A DNA stretch of 64,000 nucleotides from positions 20,767,307-20,831,306 of the forward strand of contig NC_134031.1 in the NCBI RefSeq assembly GCF_964204645.1, written 5' to 3'. Position 1 is the first letter of the stretch; each line of letters starts with the position of its first letter. The notes under the pieces are model-generated. The model did no database searches and was not told the DNA's origin. It saw only the letters and a program-made list of their open reading frames with translations. The position numbers and the translations under genes are program-made. This DNA comes from Tubulanus polymorphus. Taxonomy: Eukaryota; Nemertea; Palaeonemertea; Tubulaniformes; Tubulanidae. Shown here one piece after another: positions 10,359-23,500 of this stretch.

Positions 10359-11282
10359 TACGATTACATCATTACTTTTAGATAAACATGTCTCCTTTAA
10401 ACGATTAACATATAAAAAAGAAATGGTTTTAAAGGCAAACTCTATTAGAAATTAACCGTTTTCTCTTCTGGTTATAACATTTGATACATAGATTTCCGCT
10501 TAATATAAGTCGGTATCCAGTGGGTAATCTTAATATAATATATCACGCTACAATCTTCAAGAAATTCTTCCGCTGCCTTAATCCCCCTAATACAACATTT
10601 TCCGCATGGGTGACACCCTGCAGGTCACTCAGATCGAGGTGAATTGCTTCCAAGCTCCGTTAGCTTGCAAACGTGGGTTGTAAGATTGGCCCCAGCAGAT
10701 TTCCCATTGCGGTACTGCATCATATTGAATGGCATTTAAAACAGATATTTTCTCACCAACAGTCGAGTTAACCGAGTCTGGAAAATGCTCATTCCTAAAA
10801 ATGGTTTAAAGTGGCTCAAAATTCTCATTATGTCATTGAAAGTTTGATGGACGTAATGTAGAATGTTTACTCATAGAATAAAAGGCGACTCGACGTACTC
10901 ACTATAACCAACCATACGACAAATATATACACCTCTCTAGTGACATGACATAGGTTTTGTAATCATTTCTGTAAACGGATGTCGATTAAGTTATTCTTGC
11001 TGTACATCGAACACACACACACATAATGCATCTCTATAACTTCAATTAAAACAAGTGGGATTTATAGGATCGAGGGGCCGATTAACTGTCGCATTATTAA
11101 CTACCTATCTGCAAAATGTCAACCATGTGACAATAACATATTCATTTTCGCTAGCGTTTGAATTCATCTAATTTTCTACGTACATCTGTTACTGTTCGAT
11201 ATGAAATAATTTGGTCGCCGTTTCGCAATATCGAGTTTAGAAGTAAAAACATCGATGGTGATTTGAGCGGGTAATAATTCAT

Positions 11283-11326
11283 TCAACTTCCGCCCCTCCC
11301 CCTAACCCCCCCCCCCCCCTCCCCGT
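11283..11326. repeat. C-rich tract
   Basis: A pyrimidine run with an uninterrupted stretch of about 14 C residues flanked by CCCCT blocks. It ends about 15 bases before a palindromic MITE. Such tracts are prone to length variation and sequencing error. Confidence 0.9.
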
Positions 11327-11340
11327 AATTAGTGCTACCG

Positions 11341-11480
11341 GTAAAGCCCAACGCGCAGAGAAACACGTAAACAGGAGACAGAGACATGTTTCCGAGCGTT
11401 TACCCGTGTGTTGTGCGAAACATGGTTTCTGGAAGGGTGTTTCTGCGTTTCTCCGCGTCGTGCCGTTCGTTGGGCTTTAC
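11341..11480. mobile_element. MITE with 13-bp perfect terminal inverted repeats
   Basis: The element begins GTAAAGCCCAACG and ends CGTTGGGCTTTAC, an exact 13-base inverted repeat, and is 140 bases long. Inside are paired GAAACA...TGTTTC words (for example GACATGTTTCC and GAAACATGGTTTC). Related, more degraded elements with the same GAAACA/TGTTTC grammar lie at about 13583-13740 and 21905-22035. No ORF. Superfamily not assigned. Confidence 0.75.
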
Positions 11481-12489
11481 TATGAATTCATAGTATACAT
11501 CCCTGACAAAAGAAATGTGTCAACATAAAATCTGTTGTTGGCTACTTTTGGTAAAAATGCCGTCATTTATATCAGCAGATGTGTGTACACAGAAATATAC
11601 ATCAAATCCCTAACGACGTTCAATTTCCCGGTATATAAGAAATCTATTCTGCGGGTCGTTGCTCCATACATCATCGCGCTTAACCATTCTCGATACGAGC
11701 TAAATGTGATTATAGCGCCGCATTTTGAGGCGGTCTTGTTTTCGCAGCTTTGCCGCCAAATCGCACGCACCAGCTCCCGTCCTAATGAAATAAATCAGTC
11801 GTTCTTTACGTGCGTGACCTTGACGTCGTTCCGCTGTGACCTTGTCGGCGTTCTAAGCTGTCAAGCACTGATGTCCATACACAGTTCTTGGATTTCGAAA
11901 GGCACAAGAATTGCGTTTGGACAATCACCACCAACAACCTTTTATTTCAAACACGGCTCCGTAACGCCTGAAAACAGACAGAGAGAGAATGCTATCAATA
12001 TTTCACTATCGAGTTCCAGAGAAAATCGATAGTATTGCGCTGAAATAGAATCCGCATTTTTGTAGAAATCCGGAGACGTTTGTTGATATTCGCGTACAAC
12101 CTTCAACCGTTCAGGCGGTAGTTCGACTGAATAGGGTTAAAGTTTTAACGCGCGACGATTTATGCAAAACCAACCCGACTAGAACCAAACACATGTTACC
12201 AGTAAATATATTATTGGATGTGATGACTATTCATCATAAAAACCGCTTTGAAAATATGTTACCTGCATATGCATACGTAGATATATATACTTCTCTATAA
12301 GGCTATATTTCAAACATTAATATCCATTAGTATTATAATGATTAACTCAACAGTTATCGTAAATAGAACTCTTCATTTTAATAATGTAAAAGGTTGTACA
12401 GTATAGACTCTATGAAATACATATTATCCAACTCCCCCAAGGTGAACGCGTTTTACTGCCCAAAACGTCCGACCTGAGCGGACGCAGTC

Positions 12490-12602
12490 TGCAGGGCCCA
12501 ATTGCACAATCGTGGCTTAAGTCCAAAACGAGATCTTAAACCATGACTGCTAAAGTTGATCTCAGACAGGGGTCTAGACTATGCAACTGGTCCCTGTACG
12601 AT
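12490..12602. mobile_element. CTTAAG-family MITE-like repeat, second copy
   Basis: Starts GGGCCCAATTGCACAATCGTGG, contains GGCTTAAGTCC and GATCTTAAACCATG, and ends GCAACTGGTCCCTG, sharing layout and end words with the copy at 10050-10170. Assignment as a non-autonomous element is inferred. Confidence 0.4.
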
Positions 12603-13582
12603 AGTATCGAAATACAGACGAGTTTTCAGAAGATTAACTTACATTTCGAAACCTGAATTCAAGCCACCGACCGACGTTAACCATGTAGTATCAAGTGCAG
12701 TATATAGACCGTATCTATCCGCACGTTTCGCGTCGTCCTTGGAGTCGCCGAGAATATCTAAAAATAAAAAGACGCAGTAATCACCTTTGATGTCCCGGTA
12801 GGCAGCAGGAACTGGATTAGGCGACAGTTTTTTCGAATACACGCGCCGCGAGCCGAGAGAACAAGGAGAAGGAAAGAGGTAGACTCTCTGGGACGTTATA
12901 AGGCTACACTGATGGAGGCAGCTGAACCACAACTACACTATCCATTAAGGGCTAACAGCTTGCTGGTAACATATGCGACTGCACATATGCAGCTAGTAAA
13001 AAGACCACGTCACATTACTTTTTTGTTTTCAAAATTATACCCATAAAGAGCCTGAAGTCATTTCTTAACACACAGGTGCGTAACTGTTCGAAGAGTACGA
13101 ACTGGTGAGAACACTACGCGCTCGTTGATTGGCTGTCGAGTTTCAAATCAACACGACAACCTGCGTCTCGCAGGCTATAATAACATGCGAATAAAAACGA
13201 GTTGCGCGGTGCGACATCAATTTCAGAACTAATTAATTAAAATGATCAAGTTAATGGTCGGGTGCCATACGGCGACCGCGAAACCGAACCGGTTTAACAC
13301 CGATGTAAGTAGCCCTGGATTCATACAAAATGTGCATTTTAACATATATGAAACGACTTAAAAATTTATGAAAAATACGGGAAGCTCATCTTGAATTACT
13401 GAGTTACAATATGGTGTATTCTAATATAAACATTCCCGCGTTTAAATCGCACAGACACGGCTGTATAAATCCAACTGAAAATGAACGTCAATAAATCCAG
13501 ATGTCATCAAACAGCCAAAAAGCAACGTACATCGATTTCCAGATTCGCAGCGGCGCAGCGGCGAATCGCACCCGACCAACTA

Positions 13583-13740
13583 TTTAACCCAACGAATACG
13601 ACGCAGAAACACTGTTTCCTAAAGCGTTTCTCCCGTTTCGGGTGCGTTTCCGAGAAACTAGAAACATGGTTTCGGGAACAATGTTTCTGACAATCCGTGC
13701 TTCACTGTTTCCCTGCGTCGCGTGACGTTCGGCTTCAAGA
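13583..13740. mobile_element. Diverged relative of the 11.3-kb MITE
   Basis: CCCAACGAATACGACGCAGAAACACTG at the left is mirrored by CTGTTTCCCTGCGTCGCGTGACGTTCGG at the right. Internal GAAACATGGTTTC matches the element at 11341-11480. Short ORFs across it are by-products. Confidence 0.5.
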
Positions 13741-15427
13741 AGACGGGGACGATTTGCCGGACGCCCAATGGTGAAATCTAGGCTCATAATGAAGAACGGT
13801 CCTGGTGTGTGTGTAGTGTGTGTAGTGTGTGTACTGTGTAGTGTGTACCGCTCGCATAATTTATCCGTTCGAGAAATTCAACGTTTCATAGATAATGTCT
13901 TTTTAAAAACATTTCACTCGTCGATCTCTTTTGTCGCGATCTCTTTTTCGTTTTGATATATGAAAAAAACGCTGTTAAAAGACACGGCATCATAAATCAA
14001 ATGCTCTCATGACTGCACTTGAAAAAAAGCCACCGAGTTCACATTGTCCTTCCCGCCATGGTGTATGTGGGCCACATGTCGAGGTGTGTTACTATCCGAA
14101 CTAATATAAAAAAACGGGCTTTTAAAAAACTAGTTTCGAAATTTGAATGAAAAAAAAAATGAACCATGATTGTGAATTAACATCAGAGCGAGGAACGGCG
14201 TAATTCTCAAATCTGCATAGAAAACGTTGGTCTAATAATTACTGGAGAATATTTCAGAAATTCATTTAAGAAAGTTAAGTTGCCGAACGCGAATATATGG
14301 AAGAAATGATAATAGATCGTTTTCAACGAATTAACGCAGAGAGGAAATAAATCTATATATGAACACGATACCGAAACGCGGAAGTCGCGAACAATCTCGC
14401 GTCATCTCGTCTGCGAGATACGTCCCCGAGATGTCGCGTATACGCCGGGCTAACAATCCAGAGACTCGAGATGTGGAGAACCATCATCCATCACCAGAAG
14501 CTATACAAGCCAAAGCGAATTTAGTATCTTATATTAGGACAGGCTGCCAGACAGTTGTATGATCGATGGTCGCGTAATCACCCCGGACTCGAGAGATGCA
14601 GCCTTGAATTGCATACGTCATCAAACATTTTACGACGAATATACTCTATATACAAATGTTCCCCAAGACAGAAGCGCGAAGACGTATGAAGTTCCTAACC
14701 TCCCAAGAGAGAAGCGAGCAGTAGCCGGGTCGTCTTTTGGGTTAGAAAATACTGCGCACTAATGACATCAGTGACTGGAAGCCGGAGCTCTATGCATGCC
14801 GCATGCATGTTAAATACTAAGTAGTCTATATCAAAGCGCCGCTTATGTTCTGAATTTCACTTGGGAAATAAAATTTGTTCATTTCGAAATATAGCAATTC
14901 AAACTATGAAAGTGGTTGCACTACCGATTCGATGAAAAGTTGCGGGTCAAGTCACAGATTATCTCGATTAGCAGTATCGACAATATGTTATATACCTCTC
15001 GAGGAGAATTATCTAAAATATCGGGCGGGATGATATCCGCATTGAGACGAAATTCTCTGAGAATTGAATAACCGCTTTTATGGATATCAACGAATGCTTA
15101 GTCATCATTAGGCTGCTTCGAAATTTCCATTTCAAAGTGAGAGATACGCAGGACCTACAATGAACGTCATCATTATACTGTATATATCGTTACAGTCGCT
15201 GTTGACAATGTGAACGGACAAAGGGTCAAAGATCACCGATGATATTATGATTCGCCGAGAGCTTTGTCGGTCAATTCTTACTTCGTTTTCTAAATCGTTC
15301 GACATGAATTTTCACTTAAGACAATCTCGCCTACGCTTCAGCCAGTAAAAACTCCGTGAAGATGAAACTCGCGCGTATACAATATTGAAATTGATAAGAC
15401 ACGGACTGCTTGCAGTTTAGGCATATA

Positions 15428-15608
15428 CAGTGAAACCTCGTTTTAACGACTGCGAGTATAAAGATTCATCGGTTATATATATTACGAGCCTTTGATTTCG
15501 CCCCATAAAGTAATTCTTATAATGTCATTCCCGATAATAATAACGAACTATCGGTTGTAACGAACAGATTTTTCGGTCCCTGAAGTTCATTGTAACGAGG
15601 TTCCGCTG
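15428..15608. mobile_element. Tigger/pogo-type (Tc1-mariner superfamily) MITE
   Basis: The ends are CAGTGAAACCTCGTT and the complement of AACGAGGTTCCGCTG, so the terminal inverted repeats match over about 20 bases with few mismatches, and both ends are flanked by TA, the expected target duplication. The 181-base element has no transposase. CAGTG(A/G)AACCTCGTT ends are characteristic of pogo/Tigger-like elements in many animals; that assignment rests on family knowledge. Confidence 0.75.
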
Positions 15609-17399
15609 TATTGGGAATCATTTCTACAGAGTTGATTCACAATCTACTGAATCAATGCGTGTAGATGTTCTCATTTTACTGCAATTAATCCCAGCTGAAA
15701 TATCTTATGATTTTAGAATAGCTAGAAATCGCGAATACTGACTTAAAACTCGCTATTCCCGCGCAACTGAAATAGCGGCTCCTAACACATTGCACCAGAT
15801 TCAGAATTTGATTGCACACGTTTGTTTTAATAACTGAATGAACAAATACTTCTTCAACGACTATCATGTTCGTACTATAAACTCAAAACGCTATTCAGTT
15901 GTCACTATTCGGAGTTTCAATATTCACATATAACTAGATATTTGCTCTGAAACTTTTACAATTCGCGCACAGAACTCTATTCACGCTCGATGATTTCCGA
16001 TGCCTTTATATACATTTGAATGACTCTTTTGATGATTCACTTCATCTAAGAAGAGAATGGTCTACATTAATTCGTTTATAATACCATCGAATAAAATATC
16101 ATCACTTGTTTTAGAAAAAAAGATTGGCAAACCAATTGTTTGATGTCTCACAACGGATATGACGTCACTCGCCGATGTATCCACTAAATAGTACATAGAA
16201 CAGCAACATGTTAATTCATCCCTTGGTAGTTTTTAATCCGTGATAATTAGCGTAGCTAGCTTATTTTGATCGTTTGCACGCAGTTTCGCTATCGGCCGTC
16301 GACTCCCTGTTTGGCCATGCATCAGAACCATTAAGATCCGCAACGACAACGATAAATCATAGCTGAAATCGGATGTAACCGAGTCCTGTAAATTTCACAT
16401 GCATCCTGGGGATTTATAGTCGACTACGCTACGAATGTACTCGCCGAGTATAATGTTCGTTTTCGCTATATTCCAATCAATTTATATACCCCTATTTTGC
16501 AGTGTTGAGTAGCGGTGGCCGTGAAAAAATTGCGAAGATGTGGAAACGGTGATTAAACGCATGGCGTCGTATTGAAACAGAAGAATCACTGGGTGTAAGC
16601 GTAACATCAGTCGCGATACGAGACACACATTATTCTACACCTCTCTCCCTCTCTGTGATAATCTTTTTTACGATATAAAGATATCGGAAAAATAGTTATG
16701 AGATACAGATTAACTGAGGACGAACCAAATTGGCTCCTGTGCTTTGAACAGCGAACTGTTTAATTCAAGTTGTTGATGACAGTCGCCGAGTAGTAAAACT
16801 ACTCAGTACGTACACTCATGGACTCTAGAGTCCATGGTACACTATAACATTGATAAGCGTCTGTTGCGGAAAAGCATTGCCATAAAACTATTCTATCCGT
16901 ATCTTCATTGATATCTGAGATGAAAAGAATAACGTTGTTTTGAACCCTACATTCGCTTTCATTTTATCGAAATAATGTCATTCGCTCTTTCAACCGGCGA
17001 TAAGTCTATATTATGAAAATAGACAATTGATTCAAGGAAAACCGTGCCCACAGAAATCGAGATTCCAAGATGTTTTCTTTTTTTAATTTTTGCACGAACT
17101 TTTTGCTGATATATAGATTTTACGATTTTGTTTTCGAACTATGACTGTTGAACTATTTTTGGGAGGTATTTTGAGCTATCAAAGTGTTACTGCCTGGCGT
17201 TGGTATATTTTTTAAGAGGTAGGTTGAAAAAGAAAACGCTTCGAAGTTTTTTGAAACAGTTGCGGAACGTAAGTTTACTCGAATTATTCAGCAGCTAGTT
17301 TTGATCTCATGAAAATGAGACATATCCTGCGAAATACGTCTGAATGAAAAAAGAAAAATATCACGGGTTCATTTTTCACAAAAAAGAGTTATCACTACT

Positions 17400-17580
17400 A
17401 ATAAGACACTATATCCGTGTTGTGATGATACTGATATTTCTATTCTTCAGTATTACTGAAGATGACTATTTGAAAATAGTCGAAACGTTGAATTAACTAG
17501 TAGCTCCAGGGAACATTTTTGGACTTGTTTTCGTTATTATTGTGGCATTCTCTTTAGATTATCAAAAAGAGCAATATTTT
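17400..17580 (+). mobile_element. Repeat family A (GAAGATGACTATTT...GTCGAAACGTTGAA), plus orientation
   Basis: Contains ACACTATATCCGTGTTGTGATGA near the left end, a central ACTGAAGATGACTATTTGAAAATAGTCGAAACGTTGAATTAA segment (described in pieces: GAAGATGACTATTT, then AATAGTCGAAACGTTGAA), then TAGTAGCTCCAGGG and a right end GGCATTCTCT. The reverse complement of the same order of words occurs at 32750-32890. The central part can fold on itself. Confidence 0.65.
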
Positions 17581-20500
17581 CCAAAGCTTCTAAAGGTTAC
17601 ATTCTGGGAAAAAAACATGACCGACATAAACAAGGCTAATTTTTCTAAAGTGTAAGTTATGGGAGGCATTGGTTACAATACGACAAGGGATACAGAAGGT
17701 AATTTTCAATCTATGACGTCGTTATACCGCTACTCGAATGACGTCATATACGTGATATAGGTCAATTAGAAAACCTCGCACCACACGGAGAAGTCGATGC
17801 TCATTCTCTGCGCACACTCTGAGAAATCATTGTCAATATACACCGCTAACACGCGAAACTGAACTTAAATGCAATTTGCATTTATAATTTACCGCACTGA
17901 AAATATCCTTTTCGTGGAATTTGCAGATTCGCTACAACCGACGTAATACTGATTATTCTATCAAGACGACCTTCGCATGCCGGGTGGATTTGAGTTCGGT
18001 ATACAACAGCTATTAGATAGCTTTTCTCTTTAGATCATGCCAAAAAAATCATATCGGGTACTCCCGATTAGATTGATGGAATATGTACGTACGGCTAGCG
18101 TTACGTACAATGTCTTACAACACCTTCAAAATAAACCTGACAGGGTCTGGTCCAAACTATATTCCAGTATTCCGGAATATATTCGGAATAATTTGACCAT
18201 ATTCTAGAAGTACCTGATATGAAAGATGCAGAATGCCTCAGATACCAGAAAAAAGAGCCTTTTTTAGAATTTCATGGGGAGAACCCGAGCCTCTTTATCA
18301 AGCTCGTTCGGGGCTTATTATTGTGCCGTCAGACCATTGAGCAATATAGTAAAATTCACCCGCTCGATCGGCACATTGGAAACCGCTAAAATGATCGCTA
18401 TTGAATCACGATCTATCTCATTTAGAAAAAGAGACATGTACTCACCACGCCACTATTAAATGACGACTCGCCTTGAATGCAGGCGGCGCTGCCACGACCG
18501 CAGCCGCAACGTTTTTAGTACACGTGTTTCTTTATATGACTCTTTACAATGTCTCCCGAGTGTCATCTGTCTCTCTGTAAAAGATAAAGATGATCGATTC
18601 GGTTAATATTAGACTTTTCTATCGACTTATAAATGATAATCCTCGTACACGACGAGTCCTCCTCAATACACGCTGCGCATAATCCACGATGCGGCAATTT
18701 CATCTGACAATCTACACGTACGTTTAGCCAACGTGCTATATATAGCGAGTCTATGCACCTCAATGGAGGGGTTGATACCCTTACTGACTAAACTATTCGG
18801 CCGAATTAACCTCAGGACTAAAGCTGGTCTAAGAATCGACTGCACGTCATATTATATCGGTTACAAACGAGACATTCATCCACGCTATTTCTGGGCAATG
18901 GTAGTATTACCGTGTGGTATTTTACTTTATGCGATAGAAGCTTATCACGAGGTTAGAAATATAATTCCTTTCGCCAGATTAGGTATATCGGGGATGCTGG
19001 AGACAATATTCACCATACCTTTACTTGGTTATTACCTTATGGAGTCGGCGTACTAGACGCTAAATGCCTATGTAGGCTATATATGAACCTAGAGTCGAAT
19101 TCATGCCTAAATTAACGCGCTATTACTTCAAATATATAGAATAATCACCCCAATGATAATATCCATATTCAAATGATAATTACCTATTAAGACTTGTATA
19201 GAGCAATGCTGTCCTACTAGGTCGTAAAATGACTAGCGATTTTAACGTCTCTGAAGGTCTAACTATGAATACTCGTCAGTGTGGCTTCTTTATAAAGTGT
19301 ACCTTTTCCATATCGATAATGTCCTATAGATTTGAAGCTATTCACGTTGTTTACCGTAGCGGAAACGACTATAGATCATTATTTGAATAAGATACGATAG
19401 TGGTTGATAGATGCATAGTAGCGCCCGAAACTTATCTGGGCTTCTTCATTGTTCGCAGGGTCGAAGAAATGTCAGAAAAAAATCGGGTCAACGCATAAAA
19501 GGAAATGAACAGAAGACTGTCTATGCGCGGGAGGCACGATGATACGCCAAGGGCAGGGGTCCCGGATGTACTTCTATTGACGTTAGAACGAGTGACCCCG
19601 ATAAAAAAAACGACCCGGCATTGTATTTTATACCCGGAGGCCCAACATCAAAATCAAGATATTTGGAAAAAAAGATAGATATAATATATAAGCTATTGCT
19701 AACAAAAGGAAATACAAGAATGATGCAATTCCATGGTCGAAACCGGCCATCGAAATCAGAATATTTTCCATCCATATTTCAAACGATAGCTCAATACAAT
19801 CTATATCCCTGTGGTATATCATAAACGGGATGAGCCATATTGCGCTGTATGGAATATTAATAAGCAAAGAAACAGAGTTACCTGCAAGGCTTCCTGTCTC
19901 GTGGATGTGAAAAGATGATCCACGCCGTGTGGCCATACGAGACCCACAGTATAGAGATATACCGCGATACAAGACCTATTCTACTCACCTGAGACGACGT
20001 GTCGTCCTAGAAACATTTAATTTCCTCGCTTCCTGTCCTCCATGTGTCTTCAACCTAATTCACGTCTATTGAAACTCGATGACCGGGAAGAGCACAATTT
20101 GATAAGTGACCACCTCAAAAGAATCTTGCTCAGGGTGTGTGTGGGTCAAAGTATTCATACTATATCTAACGTTTACACTCTGAGTGAGTTCTGAACCATC
20201 ATTGAATGATAATAGCGAGAGAGGGAGTCATATGCACTAGTAATGCATCGATGAAAATAATGAGCGACGATTTTCGTTGATTAAGGTCACTCTGTCTATT
20301 TTAACCATACGCGACATGATACGAATTCCGAGATCGAAAAATTAGCTGCCGTTTATTTAATATCGTAACATATAAAAACACCGAATAGCTTTAACTCACG
20401 TAATCTCTATAGCTCAACCGATAACTGATCGACGCTTGAAATAGATACTTCTTGAAAGTCAATAAGGTGGATTATTTAGAACTAATTCTCTGATTTTCTA

Positions 20501-23500
20501 TACTTTACACCGTGCTGTCTGTATATCTTAGCACCAGACGTTCTGGGGGTATTTTGGTAGGCTTCGATGAAGATTAATCAACTTCTTCAGCTGGTGTCGA
20601 TATATCAGCATTCGAATAATGAACTTTTTCAATAATTGGTCGTAATAGATAAAGATGGGGAAATATTCAAATAAATAAAAATACATTAAGCATAATTTCT
20701 ATGCAGCCCGCCAAGTCTAAATATAGACATTAGAAAAAAACATAATCCAAACCCATTTCACATACAGCACACTTAGAAAACTTACAAAATTGATTTCAAC
20801 TCTTATCTGTGAGATAAGATATAAAAAGCCATACCTGTCTACGTGCTACACGTATATACTTGAAGTAATAGCCTACGTTGTATTTACCTCTGCCCAAATT
20901 AGGTGATATAATACTAACAAGACACAATATGATAGATCTAGCTTCAAGAATACCAACGAATTGGGCTATTAACTATCCCTCCAGTGTACATCCTTACCTA
21001 AAAATCAGCGCCATCTTTGACGCGACGGTAGTGATGTGACTCGACGACGACTCGACGATGCTGCCTGTCGAGTCTCGCGCGCGGAATTACCGCTTGCCAA
21101 CGGCAGGGAGTTCCACGCACTATGACAATCCGTCTAATTCACGGTACAGTAAATCAAACATTTAGGCGGTAAAAATGAAAGTCCATTTAATAATATACGC
21201 GTTCTGTGTCTCCGTGTGTATCGATCTGGCACTCGTTGCTATTTTGCAGCATAAAATGACACTGCGCACGAGAGTAATTTATTGCTTTTCATAGACATTT
21301 AAATTAGGTCCGGGCTTTATTCACGATCCCAGCAGAGCTAACGCGCACAGCTGACGCGTATTCACTTCCATAATACAGAGCTAGCATAGTAAAACATAAA
21401 ACAAGCCTGCAATGTATTCTCATATGAATATTTTTTTCTAAATAAATTCCACGGATGGGAACTGTTACGTTGGATTGTGGTTTCCATTGTTGCAAACGGC
21501 AACATTTTATCGTCAATATTGTAACAGCCGCCATGTTCAGATTAGACATTTGCTATATTAGAATAACGACAACTAATTTCGAGGGGTGCTGATTAGTTTT
21601 ATGACAGGTAGACGAAAAAAATACGAAATTGAAAAAAAAAATCCACCAACATATAATGACGAAGCCCGGCTATATCAATCAACTTAGAAACATCTCAAAA
21701 ATATCACCTAGTTTTTCGAAACAAATATCATGTTTTCGTAGTATCGGATTTCAAAAAGAAATCAATTAAAATTTGAAAATCGCGCATTGATTTCGCGCAA
21801 CTGAAATGAATAGATATCTAGTTACGAGGCGCAGATCGATTAATACGAACCATGGAATATCGCACATGCGAAATAAAGGGTTAATATTTTCATGACTATA
21901 AAGCCTAGCCTACACGAATTAAACACGAAACAGAAACATCTGGTTTGTCGTTTCTTGTGACTGTCTACGTAAGATACAGTAAACAGAAACATTATTTCGA
22001 CTGCGGCGTGTTATGTCAGATTAGCTAAACAAGAAACAAGAAAAACTAACCAATCAATTTGGCAACGAGCGCATCACATGACTGATCAAAATTCACCGCC
22101 ATTTTGAACCGTGTGAGAAAATACGAGTAAAATTTAGGGTGAAGTAAACATCGAAAAGTATTTAAACACAGATATATTTCTTGTTTCCATGGGTTTTTTT
22201 TTCTTTATCGTGTTTGCTAATTTCGAAAGGAATAACTTGAATGTCTCATCCACTATAAAATAGATAGTTTAGGTGATGAAGATATCGGGCGATTTTTTAT
22301 ACATTTTTCAGCTGAATTTATGACCTCATTGAAACAATAACGTTAAAACTATCTAATTTTATTATATCGCAGTAATATTTAGAAAAAACATTGATTCTCG
22401 GAATCAGCATATTATCAGGTTGATAGTTTTTATGATAACAAAGATAAATTGCGACAAATCCGGGTAAATGAAAACAATCCGTATATTTAGTAGGCAAACA
22501 ATATGTTTGCCTTTTGCACCTCATAACGTTCATTGGCATGATTGCGACATATAATTCAACTATAGGTGAATAAGAAGTGGAACTCACTGAAGCCACACGT
22601 GGCTAAGTCTGGCGGGCGATATCACCAGAAATAAAAAATGCGTAATGTTAAAGCGAACATCACAGACTCACCTAGGAAAACATCAGAAATATCTGTTCAT
22701 TAGCGCAATAGATCTATGGATATCGAGCCGCTACGAAAGTACAACAATCAATTTACCAGATTGGATCTGTACGGAAAATACATGATAGGGACCGCGACGG
22801 AGTAAGCGGTGATTGTTGTTGATTCCGCCATTACGTGTACGATAGACATTCGAAATGTCTCAATACCACGCGGTAATCAATCATAGAACACGACAAAGAA
22901 GGGGGACAGATAATCGAAATATTCTCTGCACGTTAAAATGATGTGTCGTGCGTCGTTGTATATGCATGTACACGACGGTTATGATGGCGCGCGCGCGGGA
23001 AAAAGCAGCGCGGAATATCGGCTGCTGGTGAACACCTACGCGTTACAGTCTCAGAGAGCGACACACAGTCGCAGTAGTCATCAGCATGCCTCCAGCAGAG
23101 TCGACGCCCATTACAAACAAGACTTAATTAAACAATGATGATTAAATGGTGACCAATCTTCCCCCGATATGAAATGGATACAGAATTCACGTATAATCTG
23201 TTTGTAACCAGTTCCTCATCCATCAGCGTCCACGCGGTATAACTAAATATCTGATTATGATATCGCTCGCCCAGAGATTCTGCTCGCAAATTAACATGAT
23301 ACTATTGACTAATGATAAGATGCATCGTAAAATATAAGTATTTTTATGATATTCGTATAAAGAACAAGATGTAAATCCTTCGTCGTTCTAATAACAGGAT
23401 GTTTTATCTAATCTAAATACATTACGCATATATACATTTATTTGTATGTTATTCATTATTCAGTGAAAAAAAAAACAACCGAATTCGAATGTTTACCGAA

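Larger units (their letters stand above)
10359..17390. other. Gene-poor stretch, first part
   Basis: No protein-coding gene was recognised. Open frames up to 165 codons (11535-12032, +) have no recognisable motif and no clear splice partners. Contents that can be named are the poly-C tract, the MITEs and the CTTAAG element listed separately, a GT-rich microsatellite at about 13805-13845, and a 20-base perfect palindrome at 16818-16837. Two TGACCTTG motifs near 11815-11845 resemble nuclear-receptor half-sites. Confidence 0.45.

Noticed and set aside
11535-12032. 165-codon ORF on +
   Set aside because: Longest frame in the gene-poor block, but it has no recognisable domain, no signal or membrane pattern and no splice context. 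Likely chance.
14359-14762. Two back-to-back + ORFs with an ATGA overlap, resembling bacterial translational coupling
   Set aside because: The window is clearly eukaryotic, neither ORF has recognisable features, and a 4-base overlap is easily chance.
18733-19056. 107-codon + ORF with hydrophobic stretches
   Set aside because: No family resemblance, AT-rich chance hydrophobicity and no convincing splice sites.
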